From contig JAMLGI010000002.1 of NCBI GenBank assembly GCA_023958085.1, forward strand, positions 62,001 through 126,000: a stretch of DNA of 64,000 nucleotides, given 5' to 3'. The DNA comes from Solirubrobacterales bacterium. Lineage in GTDB: Bacteria; Actinomycetota; Thermoleophilia; Solirubrobacterales; 70-9. The notes under the pieces were generated by a model. That model had not been told where the DNA came from. It ran no database searches and saw nothing but the letters and a program-made list of their open reading frames with translations. Position numbers and translations under genes: made by a program. This document shows positions 8,076 through 16,614 of the stretch, one piece after another; the stretch's first letter is position 1; each line of letters starts with the position of its first letter.

Positions 8076-9527
8076 ATGCCCTCCGTCTCCGCCCAGTACA
8101 GCGTCACCGTCACCGTCGAGCTCGATGCCCGCAAGGAGCCACTCGGCAAACTGACCGCAGCGATCGCCGGGGCCGGCGGCGGAATCGTCGGGGTGGACCT
8201 GGTACCCGGCGCCGGCAGCGAAGGCAAACGGATCCGCGAGTTCACGGTCGATGCCACCAACCAGGAGCACTGGGAGCAGATCCTGCGTTCGATGGGAGCG
8301 ATCCGCGGGGTCCGGGTGGTCGAGTACACCGACCGCACGATGCAGATGCATCGCGGCGGCAAGATCCGGGTCGAGAACAAGTACCCGCTGAAAACCCGTG
8401 ACGATCTCTCGATGGCCTACACCCCCGGCGTGGCCCGGGTGTGCACCGCGATCAACCGGGATGTAAGCCTGGCCTCGGAGTACACCATCAAGAAGAACAC
8501 GGTGGCGGTGGTATCCGACGGCACCGCCGTTCTCGGCCTCGGCGACATCGGGCCGGAGGCGGCGATGCCGGTGATGGAGGGCAAGGCGATGCTGTTCAAG
8601 GGTTTCGCCGGCGTCGACGCCTTTCCGATCTGCCTGAACACCACCGACCCGGACGAGATCGTGCGGACCTGCGAGCTGATCGCCCCGACCTTCGGCGGCA
8701 TCAACCTTGAAGACATCTCCGCTCCCCGCTGTTTCGAGATCGAGGACCGGCTGAAGGAAAGCCTCGACATTCCGGTCTTCCACGACGATCAGCACGGCAC
8801 GGCAGTGGTCACCATGGCCGCCCTGTTCAACGCGCTGAAGATCATCGACAAGCCGATCGAGGATCTGCGGGTGTTGATGGTCGGCCTCGGGGCGGCCGGG
8901 ATAGCGGTGACCAAGATGATGCTGGCCGCGGGACTCACCCACGTGGTCGGTTGTGACCGCACCGGTGCGCTCTCGGTCAGCCGGGAGGACTACCAGTCGG
9001 GAGAGATGACCGGCATCAAGAAGTGGTTTGCCGAGAACTCGAACCCGGAGCAGCTGCTTGGCATCCCGGACGAGGTGATCGAGGGTATGGACGTTTTCGT
9101 CGGGCTGTCCGGACCGGGGGTGATCCGCTCGGAGTCCCTGGCGAAGATGAACCGGGATGCGATCGTGTTCGCAATGGCAAATCCCGACCCCGAGGTCGCC
9201 CCGGAAGAGGCGGCCAGGTACGTCCGGATCATGGCGACCGGACGCTCCGACTATCCCAACCAGATCAACAACGTGCTCTGCTTCCCCGGGATCTTCCGGG
9301 GCGCGCTGGATGCGGGGGCACCCCAGATCACCGAGGAGATGAAGATGGCGGCAGCCCACGGGATCGCCGATGTGGTCGGAGACGACCTCTCCGAGGACTA
9401 CATCATCCCCTCGGTGTTCGACCGGGACGTCGCGCCCCGGGTAGCCGAGGCGGTGGTCAACGAGGCCAAACGGGCCGGGCTCGCCCGTTTCTCGCTGGAA
9501 ACCGGGGCCTACTCCCCGCTGGGCTGA
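8076..9527 (+). CDS. NAD-dependent malic enzyme with N-terminal ACT domain
   Basis: A 483-residue enzyme that decarboxylates malate to pyruvate with reduction of NAD(P), linking the TCA cycle to pyruvate. Residues 1-85 form an ACT-like regulatory domain (YSVTVTVELDARKEPLGKL onwards), usually a site for amino-acid or metabolite control. The catalytic region shows MAYTPGVARVC, VSDGTAVLGLGDIGP, LEDISAPRCFEIE and FHDDQHGTAVV, then a Rossmann GLGAAG for the dinucleotide. The short bacterial length fits the small-subunit malic enzymes. NAD versus NADP preference is not decided by what is visible. Confidence 0.93.
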   Translation: MPSVSAQYSVTVTVELDARKEPLGKLTAAIAGAGGGIVGVDLVPGAGSEGKRIREFTVDATNQEHWEQILRSMGAIRGVRVVEYTDRTMQMHRGGKIRVENKYPLKTRDDLSMAYTPGVARVCTAINRDVSLASEYTIKKNTVAVVSDGTAVLGLGDIGPEAAMPVMEGKAMLFKGFAGVDAFPICLNTTDPDEIVRTCELIAPTFGGINLEDISAPRCFEIEDRLKESLDIPVFHDDQHGTAVVTMAALFNALKIIDKPIEDLRVLMVGLGAAGIAVTKMMLAAGLTHVVGCDRTGALSVSREDYQSGEMTGIKKWFAENSNPEQLLGIPDEVIEGMDVFVGLSGPGVIRSESLAKMNRDAIVFAMANPDPEVAPEEAARYVRIMATGRSDYPNQINNVLCFPGIFRGALDAGAPQITEEMKMAAAHGIADVVGDDLSEDYIIPSVFDRDVAPRVAEAVVNEAKRAGLARFSLETGAYSPLG

Positions 9528-9538
9528 CCGAAACCGGC

Positions 9539-9553
9539 CAGCGGTACCCGCTG
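9539..9553. terminator. Short hairpin between convergent genes
   Basis: CAGCGG-tac-CCGCTG, a 6-bp perfect stem in the 27-bp gap between the ends of the malic enzyme and the RTX-like gene. It may end transcription from both sides, but has no T tract. Confidence 0.35.
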
Positions 9554-9554
9554 A

Positions 9555-11585
9555 TCAGTAGGCGGCAAAGCCCCAGCCCCAGATCACCTTGTCGATCCGG
9601 TCGGCGATCACCCGGTTGCGGCGTCCACCGGACCCGGTCGTGACCGTGTCCTTGGCCCCGTTGCGGCTGTCGAGGATGTCGATCCCTTCACGACCGACCA
9701 GGGAATGCTTGCCCTGTTGCTGCCTGTATCGACGCCCCAGAGTGAGCCGGTCGTTGTAGCGACTGCCTTCGATTCCCTCGATGTCGTGCTTCATCCGCAG
9801 CGGCGACCCGCAGCCGCCGGACTTCCACTTGGAGGTCCCCCGAGCGAGGTTGGCGTCGACTCCCCGTCTGGAAGGCGCGAAGACGAGGTTGTCCTTGCCG
9901 GGCCCACCCGAGGCGAAGCTTCCGTCACAGACCGCGCGGACCATGATCACGTCCGAGCCGGGTCCCGTCACCGCCGTGACCCGGTCGTAGACGTAGATCA
10001 CATCGGAGTTGCCACGGCCGGTCATGACCGACCCCGCGGAGCTGCCCTCGGCGGTCTCCATGAAGTCCTTGCTGCGACCGCCCGTCAGGACGTTCTGGCC
10101 GGTGCCACCGTTGAGAGTGGTCGTGACCTGGTGGGGGACCGAGTTGCCGACCGTCAGCCGGTCGTCCCCGTAACCACCGTGCATCACCATCCCGTTGAGC
10201 TGGGTCTCGCTGATTCGGCAGTAGACGGTCCGTGAGTCCGGAGACGGTTTCTCACAGCGACCGGAAGCCAGCGGGCTCGCGTCGAGATCGATCCGGTACC
10301 GGCCACGAGAAGCCTCATAGCCGGCGGTGATCCGATCGTCGTAGCGGCTCCCGACGACGGTCAGCACCCCACCCAGATTGGCGTCCACCACGGTTCGACC
10401 GCCGTCCGGCCGGCCGGGGGACTTGCCGTTGCAGTTCGTCATCTCCGCGAAGTCCTCACATGAATTCACACCGATTCCGCCGTCGGCCCGGTCGCCGTCA
10501 CCCGCAGAGCCCTGGAGGTAGTCATCGCCGAGCCCTCCGTCCAGCACGTTCCGCTGGCCGTATCTGCCCTGGATCGAGTCGTTGAACGGGGAGCCTTCCA
10601 CGTTCTCGATGTTGGAGAGGTAGTGCCAGGGAGCGTTCGAGAACATGCCTCGTGCGGTACCCCCGGCAAGGTTGACCGTCACCCCGCCGGTGCCACCGTG
10701 GAGCGGTGCGTGGGCGGCAAACGAGACCACATCGGTCCCGCCCCCGCCGTCCATTTTTGCCTGCCCCTTGGTGCCGGCCAGGATCAGGTCGTCGCCGCCG
10801 CGGGCCCGGATCTTCGTGATCCCGGACTGGGAGGTGATTGTGTCTGCACGGTTGGTGCCGTCAATCCAGTCGTCCCCCGGCCCGGGATCGAGAAAGGCAG
10901 GCCCGTTGCCGGGGGCCCGGTTGGCCAGAAGACGGTCGTTCCCGCGCTCGCCGAAGAGTTGCTCGATCCGGTATCCGGAGCGACCACCGGTCGAGAAGAG
11001 CCAGTCGGATCCGTTCCCCCCGTACACGGAGGAGACCGAGTTGCCGAGGGAGTAGAGGCGATCGACCCCGTCGTCCCCGGAGATCCGGTTGCCGACCCCG
11101 GAGTAATCGAAGATCCGGTCATTGCCGCCGAGCCCGTTGATCCTGTCCCGATCCGGCTTCCCGCGGGGATTTCGCTTCGGCGAGGCGTAGATCCGGTCGT
11201 GCCCTCTCGACCCGGTCACAACGTCGTTTCCGAGTCCGGCGTAGATCACGGCCGGACTGCTCTTGCTGTGCAGGAAGATCCGGTCGCTGTCGGCGCCGGT
11301 GTTGACCCGGGTCCGGCCCTTGTCCACCCTGATGGTCTGGCGTCCACTGTCGCTGCACACGGTCGCGTCGGGTTTGGTGATCACGGTGACCCGGTCGCCC
11401 GCGATCCAGGCCACATCCCGGTACTTCAGCCGGACCGTCTTGCCGGATCCGGTCACCACCTTGTTGATCTTCTTGCCGAAGCATTTCGCGGGCCGGGCGG
11501 ACGCCTGTTCGGGCAGGCCGAAGCCGACGGCGAAAGCGATCAGGCCGAGAACTGCCAGCTGGACTGTGGTTCGATTCCGGGTCAT
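9555..11585 (-). CDS. Secreted RTX-like calcium-binding repeat protein
   Basis: A 676-residue exported protein: signal peptide TVQLAVLGLIAFAVGFGLP near the N-terminus with cleavage around SARPAK, then many irregular nonapeptide-like repeats with GxGxD or GNDRI/DDYL character (GLGNDVV, GLGGNDRIFDYSG, GGLGDDYLQGSAGDG, GGYGDDRLTVGN). Such repeats fold as calcium-loaded beta-rolls. No catalytic domain is visible, so it is probably a structural, surface or adhesive protein. Several Cys (for example CEDFAEMTNC) suggest disulphides. Start chosen at the ATG following AGGGAGG with a 7-nt spacer; an upstream in-frame start has no ribosome site. Confidence 0.82.
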   Translation of the reverse strand: MTRNRTTVQLAVLGLIAFAVGFGLPEQASARPAKCFGKKINKVVTGSGKTVRLKYRDVAWIAGDRVTVITKPDATVCSDSGRQTIRVDKGRTRVNTGADSDRIFLHSKSSPAVIYAGLGNDVVTGSRGHDRIYASPKRNPRGKPDRDRINGLGGNDRIFDYSGVGNRISGDDGVDRLYSLGNSVSSVYGGNGSDWLFSTGGRSGYRIEQLFGERGNDRLLANRAPGNGPAFLDPGPGDDWIDGTNRADTITSQSGITKIRARGGDDLILAGTKGQAKMDGGGGTDVVSFAAHAPLHGGTGGVTVNLAGGTARGMFSNAPWHYLSNIENVEGSPFNDSIQGRYGQRNVLDGGLGDDYLQGSAGDGDRADGGIGVNSCEDFAEMTNCNGKSPGRPDGGRTVVDANLGGVLTVVGSRYDDRITAGYEASRGRYRIDLDASPLASGRCEKPSPDSRTVYCRISETQLNGMVMHGGYGDDRLTVGNSVPHQVTTTLNGGTGQNVLTGGRSKDFMETAEGSSAGSVMTGRGNSDVIYVYDRVTAVTGPGSDVIMVRAVCDGSFASGGPGKDNLVFAPSRRGVDANLARGTSKWKSGGCGSPLRMKHDIEGIEGSRYNDRLTLGRRYRQQQGKHSLVGREGIDILDSRNGAKDTVTTGSGGRRNRVIADRIDKVIWGWGFAAY

Positions 11586-11666
11586 TCGATCTACCTCCCT
11601 GTAACACCGACCCACGCCGGAACTACCTCCGGGAGATCCACCAATGGATCGGATGCGCCCGGATCA

Positions 11667-11672
11667 TAGACT
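11667..11672 (+). promoter_or_regulatory. -10 box of the epimerase gene (leaderless geometry)
   Basis: TAGACT followed by 7 nt and the ATG at 11680. This competes with an upstream ATG at 11644 that has a GGGAG ribosome site. Confidence 0.45.
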
Positions 11673-11679
11673 AAGTTCC

Positions 11680-12621
11680 ATGCCTGAATCGAAAGCAGGG
11701 GGTCCCGCAGGGAGAGTGCTGGTCGCGGGGGCCTCGGGAATGATCGGATCCGCGCTCTGCAACTCGCTGCTGGACCGGGGTGAGGACGTGGTTGGCCTGA
11801 GCCGCAGCCCGGATCGGGCAGCGCGCCGCCAGTCAAGGGTCGAGTGGCACGGCTGGGAGCCGGCCGAGGAACGACCGCCGGCCGCCGCCTTCGACGGAGT
11901 CGACCGGGTGGTGAACCTGACTGGAGAACCGATCAATCAGCGCTGGAACAGCGACGTGAAGGACCGGATCGTCCGTAGCCGGATCCGGGCAACCGGAAAT
12001 CTGGTCGAGACGATCGGCACCCTGAAGGACAGGCCGGAGGTCCTGGTCAACGCCTCGGCGATCGGCTACTACGGCGACCGGGGTGATGAACTGCTCTACG
12101 AATCTGCCGATCCGGGAGACGACTTTCTGGCCGGGGTCGTGGTGCGCTGGGAAGAGGCGGCAACGGCCGCATCCGAGCTCGGGGTCCGGACCGTGACGAT
12201 CCGGTCGGGGACCGTGCTCGACCGGCACGGCGGGCTGCTCGGCGAGCTCCTGACCCCGTTCCGGCTCGGTCTGGGCGGCCCGATCGCGGGCGGGGACCAG
12301 TACATCTCCTGGATCCACCGCCACGACGAGGTCGGCATCCTGCTCTTCGCACTCGACAACGACCGGCTCGAGGGGCCGGTCAACGCCACCGCACCGAACC
12401 CGGTGACAAACCGGGCATTCAGTCAGGAGCTGGGCCGCGCGGTCAACCGTCCGGCCCTGATCCCGGTTCCCGGTTTCGCCGTGGACCTGATCAAGGGTGC
12501 CGGAGTAGGCCAGGCGGCCCGGGAGGGTCAACGGGTCTACCCCCGCAGGGTGACCGACGCCGGCTACGTGTTCAAGCAGCCCGAACTGGCGGGGGCGCTG
12601 GCCCATCTGCTGCGTCGCTGA
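11680..12621 (+). CDS. TIGR01777 / SDR39U1 family NAD(P)-dependent epimerase-like protein
   Basis: A 313-residue extended SDR protein. The nucleotide site GASGMIG is at residues 17-23, followed by LTGEPINQRWN and IGYYGDRGDE (the YxxxK region is degenerate, as is usual here), and the C-terminal DUF1731 stretch VYPRRVTDAGYVFKQP. The biochemical role of this widespread family is not settled; E. coli YfcH is a relative. Two starts are possible: ATG 11644 (GGGAG ribosome site, 12 extra residues) and ATG 11680 (TAGACT box 7 nt upstream, giving the usual short N-terminus). The end is 12 bp from the convergent pfkA. Confidence 0.88.
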   Translation: MPESKAGGPAGRVLVAGASGMIGSALCNSLLDRGEDVVGLSRSPDRAARRQSRVEWHGWEPAEERPPAAAFDGVDRVVNLTGEPINQRWNSDVKDRIVRSRIRATGNLVETIGTLKDRPEVLVNASAIGYYGDRGDELLYESADPGDDFLAGVVVRWEEAATAASELGVRTVTIRSGTVLDRHGGLLGELLTPFRLGLGGPIAGGDQYISWIHRHDEVGILLFALDNDRLEGPVNATAPNPVTNRAFSQELGRAVNRPALIPVPGFAVDLIKGAGVGQAAREGQRVYPRRVTDAGYVFKQPELAGALAHLLRR

Positions 12622-12633
12622 TCGGGCCGGCGG

Positions 12634-13659
12634 TCAGCCGAAGAAGAGTTCGGCTTCGGCGTAGAGCTCCGGCGGCACCGTCTTGCTCACGGCAACCGCA
12701 TCGGCGAGCGGCACCATCTCGATCCGGGTGCCCCGGAGCGCAGCCATCGTGCCCCACTCACCGTTCTCGGCAGCTTCGACCGCCCTCAGACCCAGCCGGG
12801 TCGCCAGGACCCGGTCAAAGGCGCTGGGCGCCCCGCCGCGCTGGATGTGTCCGAGGATGGTCGCCCGGGTGTCATGTCCGGCCCGTTCGGCGATCTCCCG
12901 CTCGAGCCAGTTGGCGATCCCGCCCAGCCGGGCGTGACCGAACTCGTCCGTTCCCGGCAAAAGGGTCTCCGGATTCCCCCCGACCGGCATCGCACCCTCC
13001 GCCACCACGACCACCGGGGCACGGCCGCGGGAGTAGGCCTTCCCGATCCAGCCACACACGCGCTCGAGCTCGAACTGCTGTTCCGGAATCAGGGTCACCT
13101 CCGCCCCGGAGCCAAGCCCGGTATGGAAGGCGATCCAGCCGGCGTGGCGGCCCATCACCTCGACCACCATGGTCCGGTGGTGACTCTGGCCGGTTATCCG
13201 CAGGCGCTCGACTGCCTCGACCGCGATGTTGACCGCGGTGTCGAAGCCGAAGGTGTAGTCGGTGGCCGCGAGATCGTTGTCCACCGTTTTCGGCACCCCG
13301 ATCGCCCGGACTCCCCCCTCGTTCAGGGTGCGGGCCACACCGAGCGTGTCGTCGCCGCCGATCGCGATCAGGGCATCAACCCCGTCCGCGGCAAGGTTCG
13401 AGGTGATCCGGGCGATGCCGTCATCCTCCTTCAGGGGATTGGTCCGGGATGAGCCGAGGACGGTCCCGCCGACCCCGGCCAGATCACGAACTCCGGCCGG
13501 AGTGAGCAGCGAACCGTCCCGTTCCAGGGGACCCCGCCAGCCGTCGCGGTAGCCGATGAAGTCATGCCCGTAACGAGCCGCCCCACCAACCACCACGCTG
13601 CGGATCACGGCATTCAGACCGGGGCAGTCACCTCCTCCGGTCAGCAGCCCGATCCGCAT
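12634..13659 (-). CDS. pfkA: 6-phosphofructokinase with pyrophosphate-type active-site residues
   Basis: A 341-residue group A phosphofructokinase that phosphorylates fructose 6-phosphate. Visible motifs: TGGGDCPGLNAVIR (7-20), GGDDT (101-105), PKTVDND (123-129) and MGRHAGWIA. Asp104 and Lys124 stand where ATP-dependent E. coli PfkA has two glycines; this Asp/Lys pair is the classical mark of PPi-dependent enzymes, though some actinobacterial ATP enzymes carry Lys124. The phosphoryl donor is therefore predicted, not proven, to be pyrophosphate. Start ATG with GAGGAG 7 nt away. Last gene of a trpF-trpB-trpA-membrane protein-pfkA run, only 4 bp after its neighbour. Confidence 0.93.
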   Translation of the reverse strand: MRIGLLTGGGDCPGLNAVIRSVVVGGAARYGHDFIGYRDGWRGPLERDGSLLTPAGVRDLAGVGGTVLGSSRTNPLKEDDGIARITSNLAADGVDALIAIGGDDTLGVARTLNEGGVRAIGVPKTVDNDLAATDYTFGFDTAVNIAVEAVERLRITGQSHHRTMVVEVMGRHAGWIAFHTGLGSGAEVTLIPEQQFELERVCGWIGKAYSRGRAPVVVVAEGAMPVGGNPETLLPGTDEFGHARLGGIANWLEREIAERAGHDTRATILGHIQRGGAPSAFDRVLATRLGLRAVEAAENGEWGTMAALRGTRIEMVPLADAVAVSKTVPPELYAEAELFFG

Positions 13660-13663
13660 CGGA

Positions 13664-13852
13664 TTACTCCTCGGGGCGACCCTCTGGGTCGATCGGCCGG
13701 ACCTTCATGATCAGCGGCTTGGTGACGTGGACGAGTACCCCGATGAACAGGACTCCGAAGAAGACGAGCCCGGCCACGGGGCCGCCCTGTCCCTGCGAGT
13801 AGGAGAAGATCGCGAGGGCGAGAGCAACGAAGAAGGAGACGGGGATAAGCAT
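13664..13852 (-). CDS. Small two-helix membrane protein
   Basis: A 62-residue protein with hydrophobic segments at about 4-17 (VSFFVALALAIFSY) and 26-44 (VAGLVFFGVLFIGVLVHV), then a charged tail ending in EGRPEE. Start ATG 13852 has AGGA about 9 nt upstream; a TTG at 13861 in the same frame lies against that AGGA and is less likely. It sits 11 bp after trpA and 4 bp before pfkA, so it is co-transcribed. No family recognised; function unknown. Confidence 0.7.
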   Translation of the reverse strand: MLIPVSFFVALALAIFSYSQGQGGPVAGLVFFGVLFIGVLVHVTKPLIMKVRPIDPEGRPEE

Positions 13853-13863
13853 TTGCGGCAATC

Positions 13864-14682
13864 CTAGCCAACTGTCCCGGTCGAACGGCGCAGCGCCGAC
13901 GCGACCTCGCCCAGAAATGCCCCGACCGCACCCGGGGCGTCTCGCGGATCGACCTCGTCCACGATCCGGACCAGCCGGGACCCGATGATCACCCCATCGG
14001 CAACCCGTCCCACCGTAGCGGCATTTTCGGGGGTGCTGATTCCGAAGCCGACCGCAACCGGAACCTCGACCCGGGACTCGACATCGGTGACCAGTTCCCG
14101 CAGGTGATCCGGAACCCGGTCCCGCTCCCCGGTGGTGCCGACCTCGGCCACCACGTAGACGAATCCCTCGGCCGAACGGCAGATCAGATCCCGCCGGTCA
14201 CCGACGGTGGTCGGCGCAACCAATGGAACCACGGCGAGACCGGCCGACGAGAGTGCCGCCCGGGCCTCGTCATCCTCACCCGGCGGCAGATCCGGGAGGA
14301 TCACCCCGGCAGCCCCGGCCGCCACCGCCCGCTCGCCGAACGCGGCCGGTCCGCCTCCGCCGAGGACGGAGTTGGCGTAGGCCATCAGAACCACCGGCAC
14401 CCGATCCGCGACGCTGCGGCAGATCTCGAACACCTCGGCCAGGCCGGTTCCTGCGGCAAGGGCCCGGGTCGCCGCATCGTGGATCACCGGACCGTCGGCG
14501 AGGGGATCGGAGAAGGGGACTCCGAGTTCGATCAGGTCCGCTCCCGCATCGGTGTAGGCGCGGGCGATCTCGAGCGAGGTCTCCGGATCCGGAAACCCGG
14601 CGGTCATGAACGGCATCAGGGCCGCCCGACGCTCCGAACGGCAACTGGCGAAGGCGGCCGCGATCCGCTCCGGGCCGGTCAC
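13864..14682 (-). CDS. trpA: Tryptophan synthase alpha subunit
   Basis: A 272-residue TIM-barrel enzyme that cleaves indole-3-glycerol phosphate and hands indole to the beta subunit. The substrate and catalytic regions are recognisable: PFMTAGFPD near residue 24, [16 protein letters not shown] near residue 50 with the catalytic Glu and Asp, and the phosphate-binding VGFGIST and VIIGSRLV near the C-terminus. The GTG start overlaps the trpB stop by 4 bp (GTGA), so translation is coupled to trpB. Confidence 0.96.
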   Translation of the reverse strand: MTGPERIAAAFASCRSERRAALMPFMTAGFPDPETSLEIARAYTDAGADLIELGVPFSDPLADGPVIHDAATRALAAGTGLAEVFEICRSVADRVPVVLMAYANSVLGGGGPAAFGERAVAAGAAGVILPDLPPGEDDEARAALSSAGLAVVPLVAPTTVGDRRDLICRSAEGFVYVVAEVGTTGERDRVPDHLRELVTDVESRVEVPVAVGFGISTPENAATVGRVADGVIIGSRLVRIVDEVDPRDAPGAVGAFLGEVASALRRSTGTVG

Positions 14683-15875
14683 ACCGGGACCCCGATCGCG
14701 AGGACCTCCGCGAGGTCCTTGTCGCCCCTGCCGGAGAGACAGATCACGTCGTATCCCGTTCCCCCGACCCGGCCTTCCCCGATCGCCCAGGCGATCGCGT
14801 GGGAGGACTCGAGCGCCGGGATGATCCCTTCCAGGCGACTCAGGCTGCGGAACGCAGCGAGCGCATCGCGATCGGAGACGGCCACGTAACGGGCCCTCCC
14901 CCGGTCCCTCAGCCAGGCATGTTCCGGTCCGACCCCGGGATAGTCGAGGCCGGCCGAGATCGAGTGAGCTTCGAGAATCTGACCCTCCTCGTCGGTCAGC
15001 ACAGCCGAGAGCGACCCGTGAAGGACGGACTTCGAACCGGCCGAAAGCGAGGCCCCGTGGCGGACCGTGTCGAGGCCTTCCCCGGCAGCCTCGACCCCGA
15101 TCAGTTCCACCCCCCCGTCGGCAACGAATCCGGCGAAAGTCCCGATCGCGTTCGAGCCGCCGCCGACACAGGCGATCACCCGGTCGGGAAGCTCACCCCG
15201 CTGCTCCAGCGCCTGCTCCCGGGCCTCGTCGCCGATCACCCGCTGGAGGTCACGCACCAGCCCCGGGAAGGGATGGGGTCCGACCGCCGAGCCGATCACG
15301 TAGTGGGTGGTGGCCACGTTGGCGACCCAGTCGCGGATCGCGGCGGAGACAGCCTCTTTCAGGGTGCGGGCACCCGCCTCGACCGGGACCACCTCGGCCC
15401 CGAGCAGACCCATCCGCTCGACGTTGGGCCGCTGGCGGCGGATGTCTTCGGAACCCATGAAGACGACGCACTCGATGTTCAACAGGGCGCAGGCGGTGGC
15501 GGCGGCCACCCCGTGCTGGCCGGCACCGGTCTCGGCGATGATCCGGGTCTTGCCCATGCGCTTGGCGAGCAGAACCTGGCCGATCGCGTTGTTGATCTTG
15601 TGGGCGCCGGTGTGGGCCAGATCCTCGCGTTTCAGAAAGGTGGTCCGGCCGACCTCCTCACTCAGACGTTCGGCCAGGTAAAGCGGGGTCGGACGACCGA
15701 CGTAGTCGCGGGCGAGTGCCGCGAGGCGATCCCGGAAAGCCAGGTCGGAACGGGCCTCGTCCCAGGCCTCGGTGAGTTCATCCAGCGCCGGTATCAGGGT
15801 CTCGGGAACGTACCGTCCGCCGTAGGGGCCAAAGCGTCCCTCGGGGAACTCCGGTCCCACCTCATCCTGGCTCAC
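14679..15875 (-). CDS. trpB: Tryptophan synthase beta subunit
   Basis: A 398-residue PLP enzyme that joins indole and serine to make tryptophan. The PLP lysine is Lys93 in [14 protein letters not shown]; the phosphate loop is [11 protein letters not shown]-terminal [13 protein letters not shown] is typical of TrpB1, the partner of TrpA. The GTG start overlaps the trpF stop by 4 bp and the end overlaps trpA by 4 bp. Confidence 0.97.
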   Translation of the reverse strand: MSQDEVGPEFPEGRFGPYGGRYVPETLIPALDELTEAWDEARSDLAFRDRLAALARDYVGRPTPLYLAERLSEEVGRTTFLKREDLAHTGAHKINNAIGQVLLAKRMGKTRIIAETGAGQHGVAAATACALLNIECVVFMGSEDIRRQRPNVERMGLLGAEVVPVEAGARTLKEAVSAAIRDWVANVATTHYVIGSAVGPHPFPGLVRDLQRVIGDEAREQALEQRGELPDRVIACVGGGSNAIGTFAGFVADGGVELIGVEAAGEGLDTVRHGASLSAGSKSVLHGSLSAVLTDEEGQILEAHSISAGLDYPGVGPEHAWLRDRGRARYVAVSDRDALAAFRSLSRLEGIIPALESSHAIAWAIGEGRVGGTGYDVICLSGRGDKDLAEVLAIGVPV

Positions 15876-16510
15876 GCTCCGGCCACCGGGGTGTAGTGGG
15901 CGGCTTCGAAGAAGCTGGCCATCCGGCCGTGGTCCTTGATTCCGGGCTTCCGTTCCACCCCGCTGGCCACATCGACCGCGTCGGGTCTCACCACCCGGAT
16001 CGCCTCGGTCACGTTCTCGGGGTCGAGCCCGCCGGCGAGGATGAAAGGCATCGCCGAGTGGTGATCGGCCAGAAGCTCCCAGTCAAAGGCATTTCCGGTT
16101 CCGCCCCAGGTTCCGCGTCCGCCGCTGTCAAACAGGTGGAAGTCGGTTCCGCGGTAGGCCTCGGCCCGGCGGATGTCGGCCGCACTGGCCACGTGGATCG
16201 CCTTGATCACCTTGACCCCGGTTCTACGGGCGACCTCGAGACAGAACTGGGCGCCCTCGTTTCCGGAAAGCTGGACCATCGAGAGATGGGCGTTCTCGAC
16301 CGCGGCCACCACCCGCTCCAGGGTGGGATTGACGAAGACCCCGACGATCTCGGCATCCCGGCGAAACTCGGTGCCGATTCCGGCCGCGACCGATGCCTTG
16401 ACGGACCGCGGACTCTCCTTGTGATGGATCAGCCCGATCGCCCAGGCACCGAGCTCCACCGCCAGCGCGGCGTCCTCGTGATTGGTGATTCCACAGACCT
16501 TGACCTTCAT
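15872..16510 (-). CDS. trpF: Phosphoribosylanthranilate isomerase
   Basis: A 212-residue TIM-barrel isomerase for the third step of tryptophan synthesis. It starts [14 protein letters not shown] with the catalytic Cys in KVCGI, and has the phosphate site [11 protein letters not shown] and the ending [12 protein letters not shown]. Start ATG 16510 puts KVCGI at the usual position; the frame is open further upstream but adds non-conserved residues. A TACGCT box lies 7 nt before the ATG with no ribosome site, so the trpFBA transcript may be leaderless. The gene has its own start point, separated from trpEGDC by the protease gene. Confidence 0.95.
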   Translation of the reverse strand: MKVKVCGITNHEDAALAVELGAWAIGLIHHKESPRSVKASVAAGIGTEFRRDAEIVGVFVNPTLERVVAAVENAHLSMVQLSGNEGAQFCLEVARRTGVKVIKAIHVASAADIRRAEAYRGTDFHLFDSGGRGTWGGTGNAFDWELLADHHSAMPFILAGGLDPENVTEAIRVVRPDAVDVASGVERKPGIKDHGRMASFFEAAHYTPVAGA

Positions 16511-16517
16511 CCGGTCA

Positions 16518-16523
16518 AGCGTA
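16518..16523 (-). promoter_or_regulatory. -10 box of trpF (leaderless geometry)
   Basis: TACGCT on the minus strand, 7 nt before the trpF ATG. It lies just downstream, in the direction of transcription, of the large hairpin at 16547-16580. Confidence 0.4.
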
Positions 16524-16546
16524 CGCGAACCGCTCCCTTCGAGGAC

Positions 16547-16580
16547 GGGGCCGACCACTCACGATGGAGTGTTCGGCCCC
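16547..16580. terminator. Strong hairpin between htrA-like gene and trpF
   Basis: A 14-bp stem with one mismatch (GGGGCCGACCACTC against GAGTGTTCGGCCCC) and a 6-nt loop, 35 bp after the protease stop. There is no T tract, as is common for terminators in high-GC actinobacteria. Because it sits 37 bp upstream of trpF it could also act as an attenuator if transcription reads through. Confidence 0.7.
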
Positions 16581-16614
16581 GCCGCCGCGCTGGACTCTCC
16601 TGCCAGGGTCGCCG

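Noticed and set aside
6975-9359. 794-codon minus-strand open frame across the hydrolase and malic enzyme genes
   Set aside because: It spans two well-identified plus-strand genes and their gap; an antisense artefact of GC-rich codon use.
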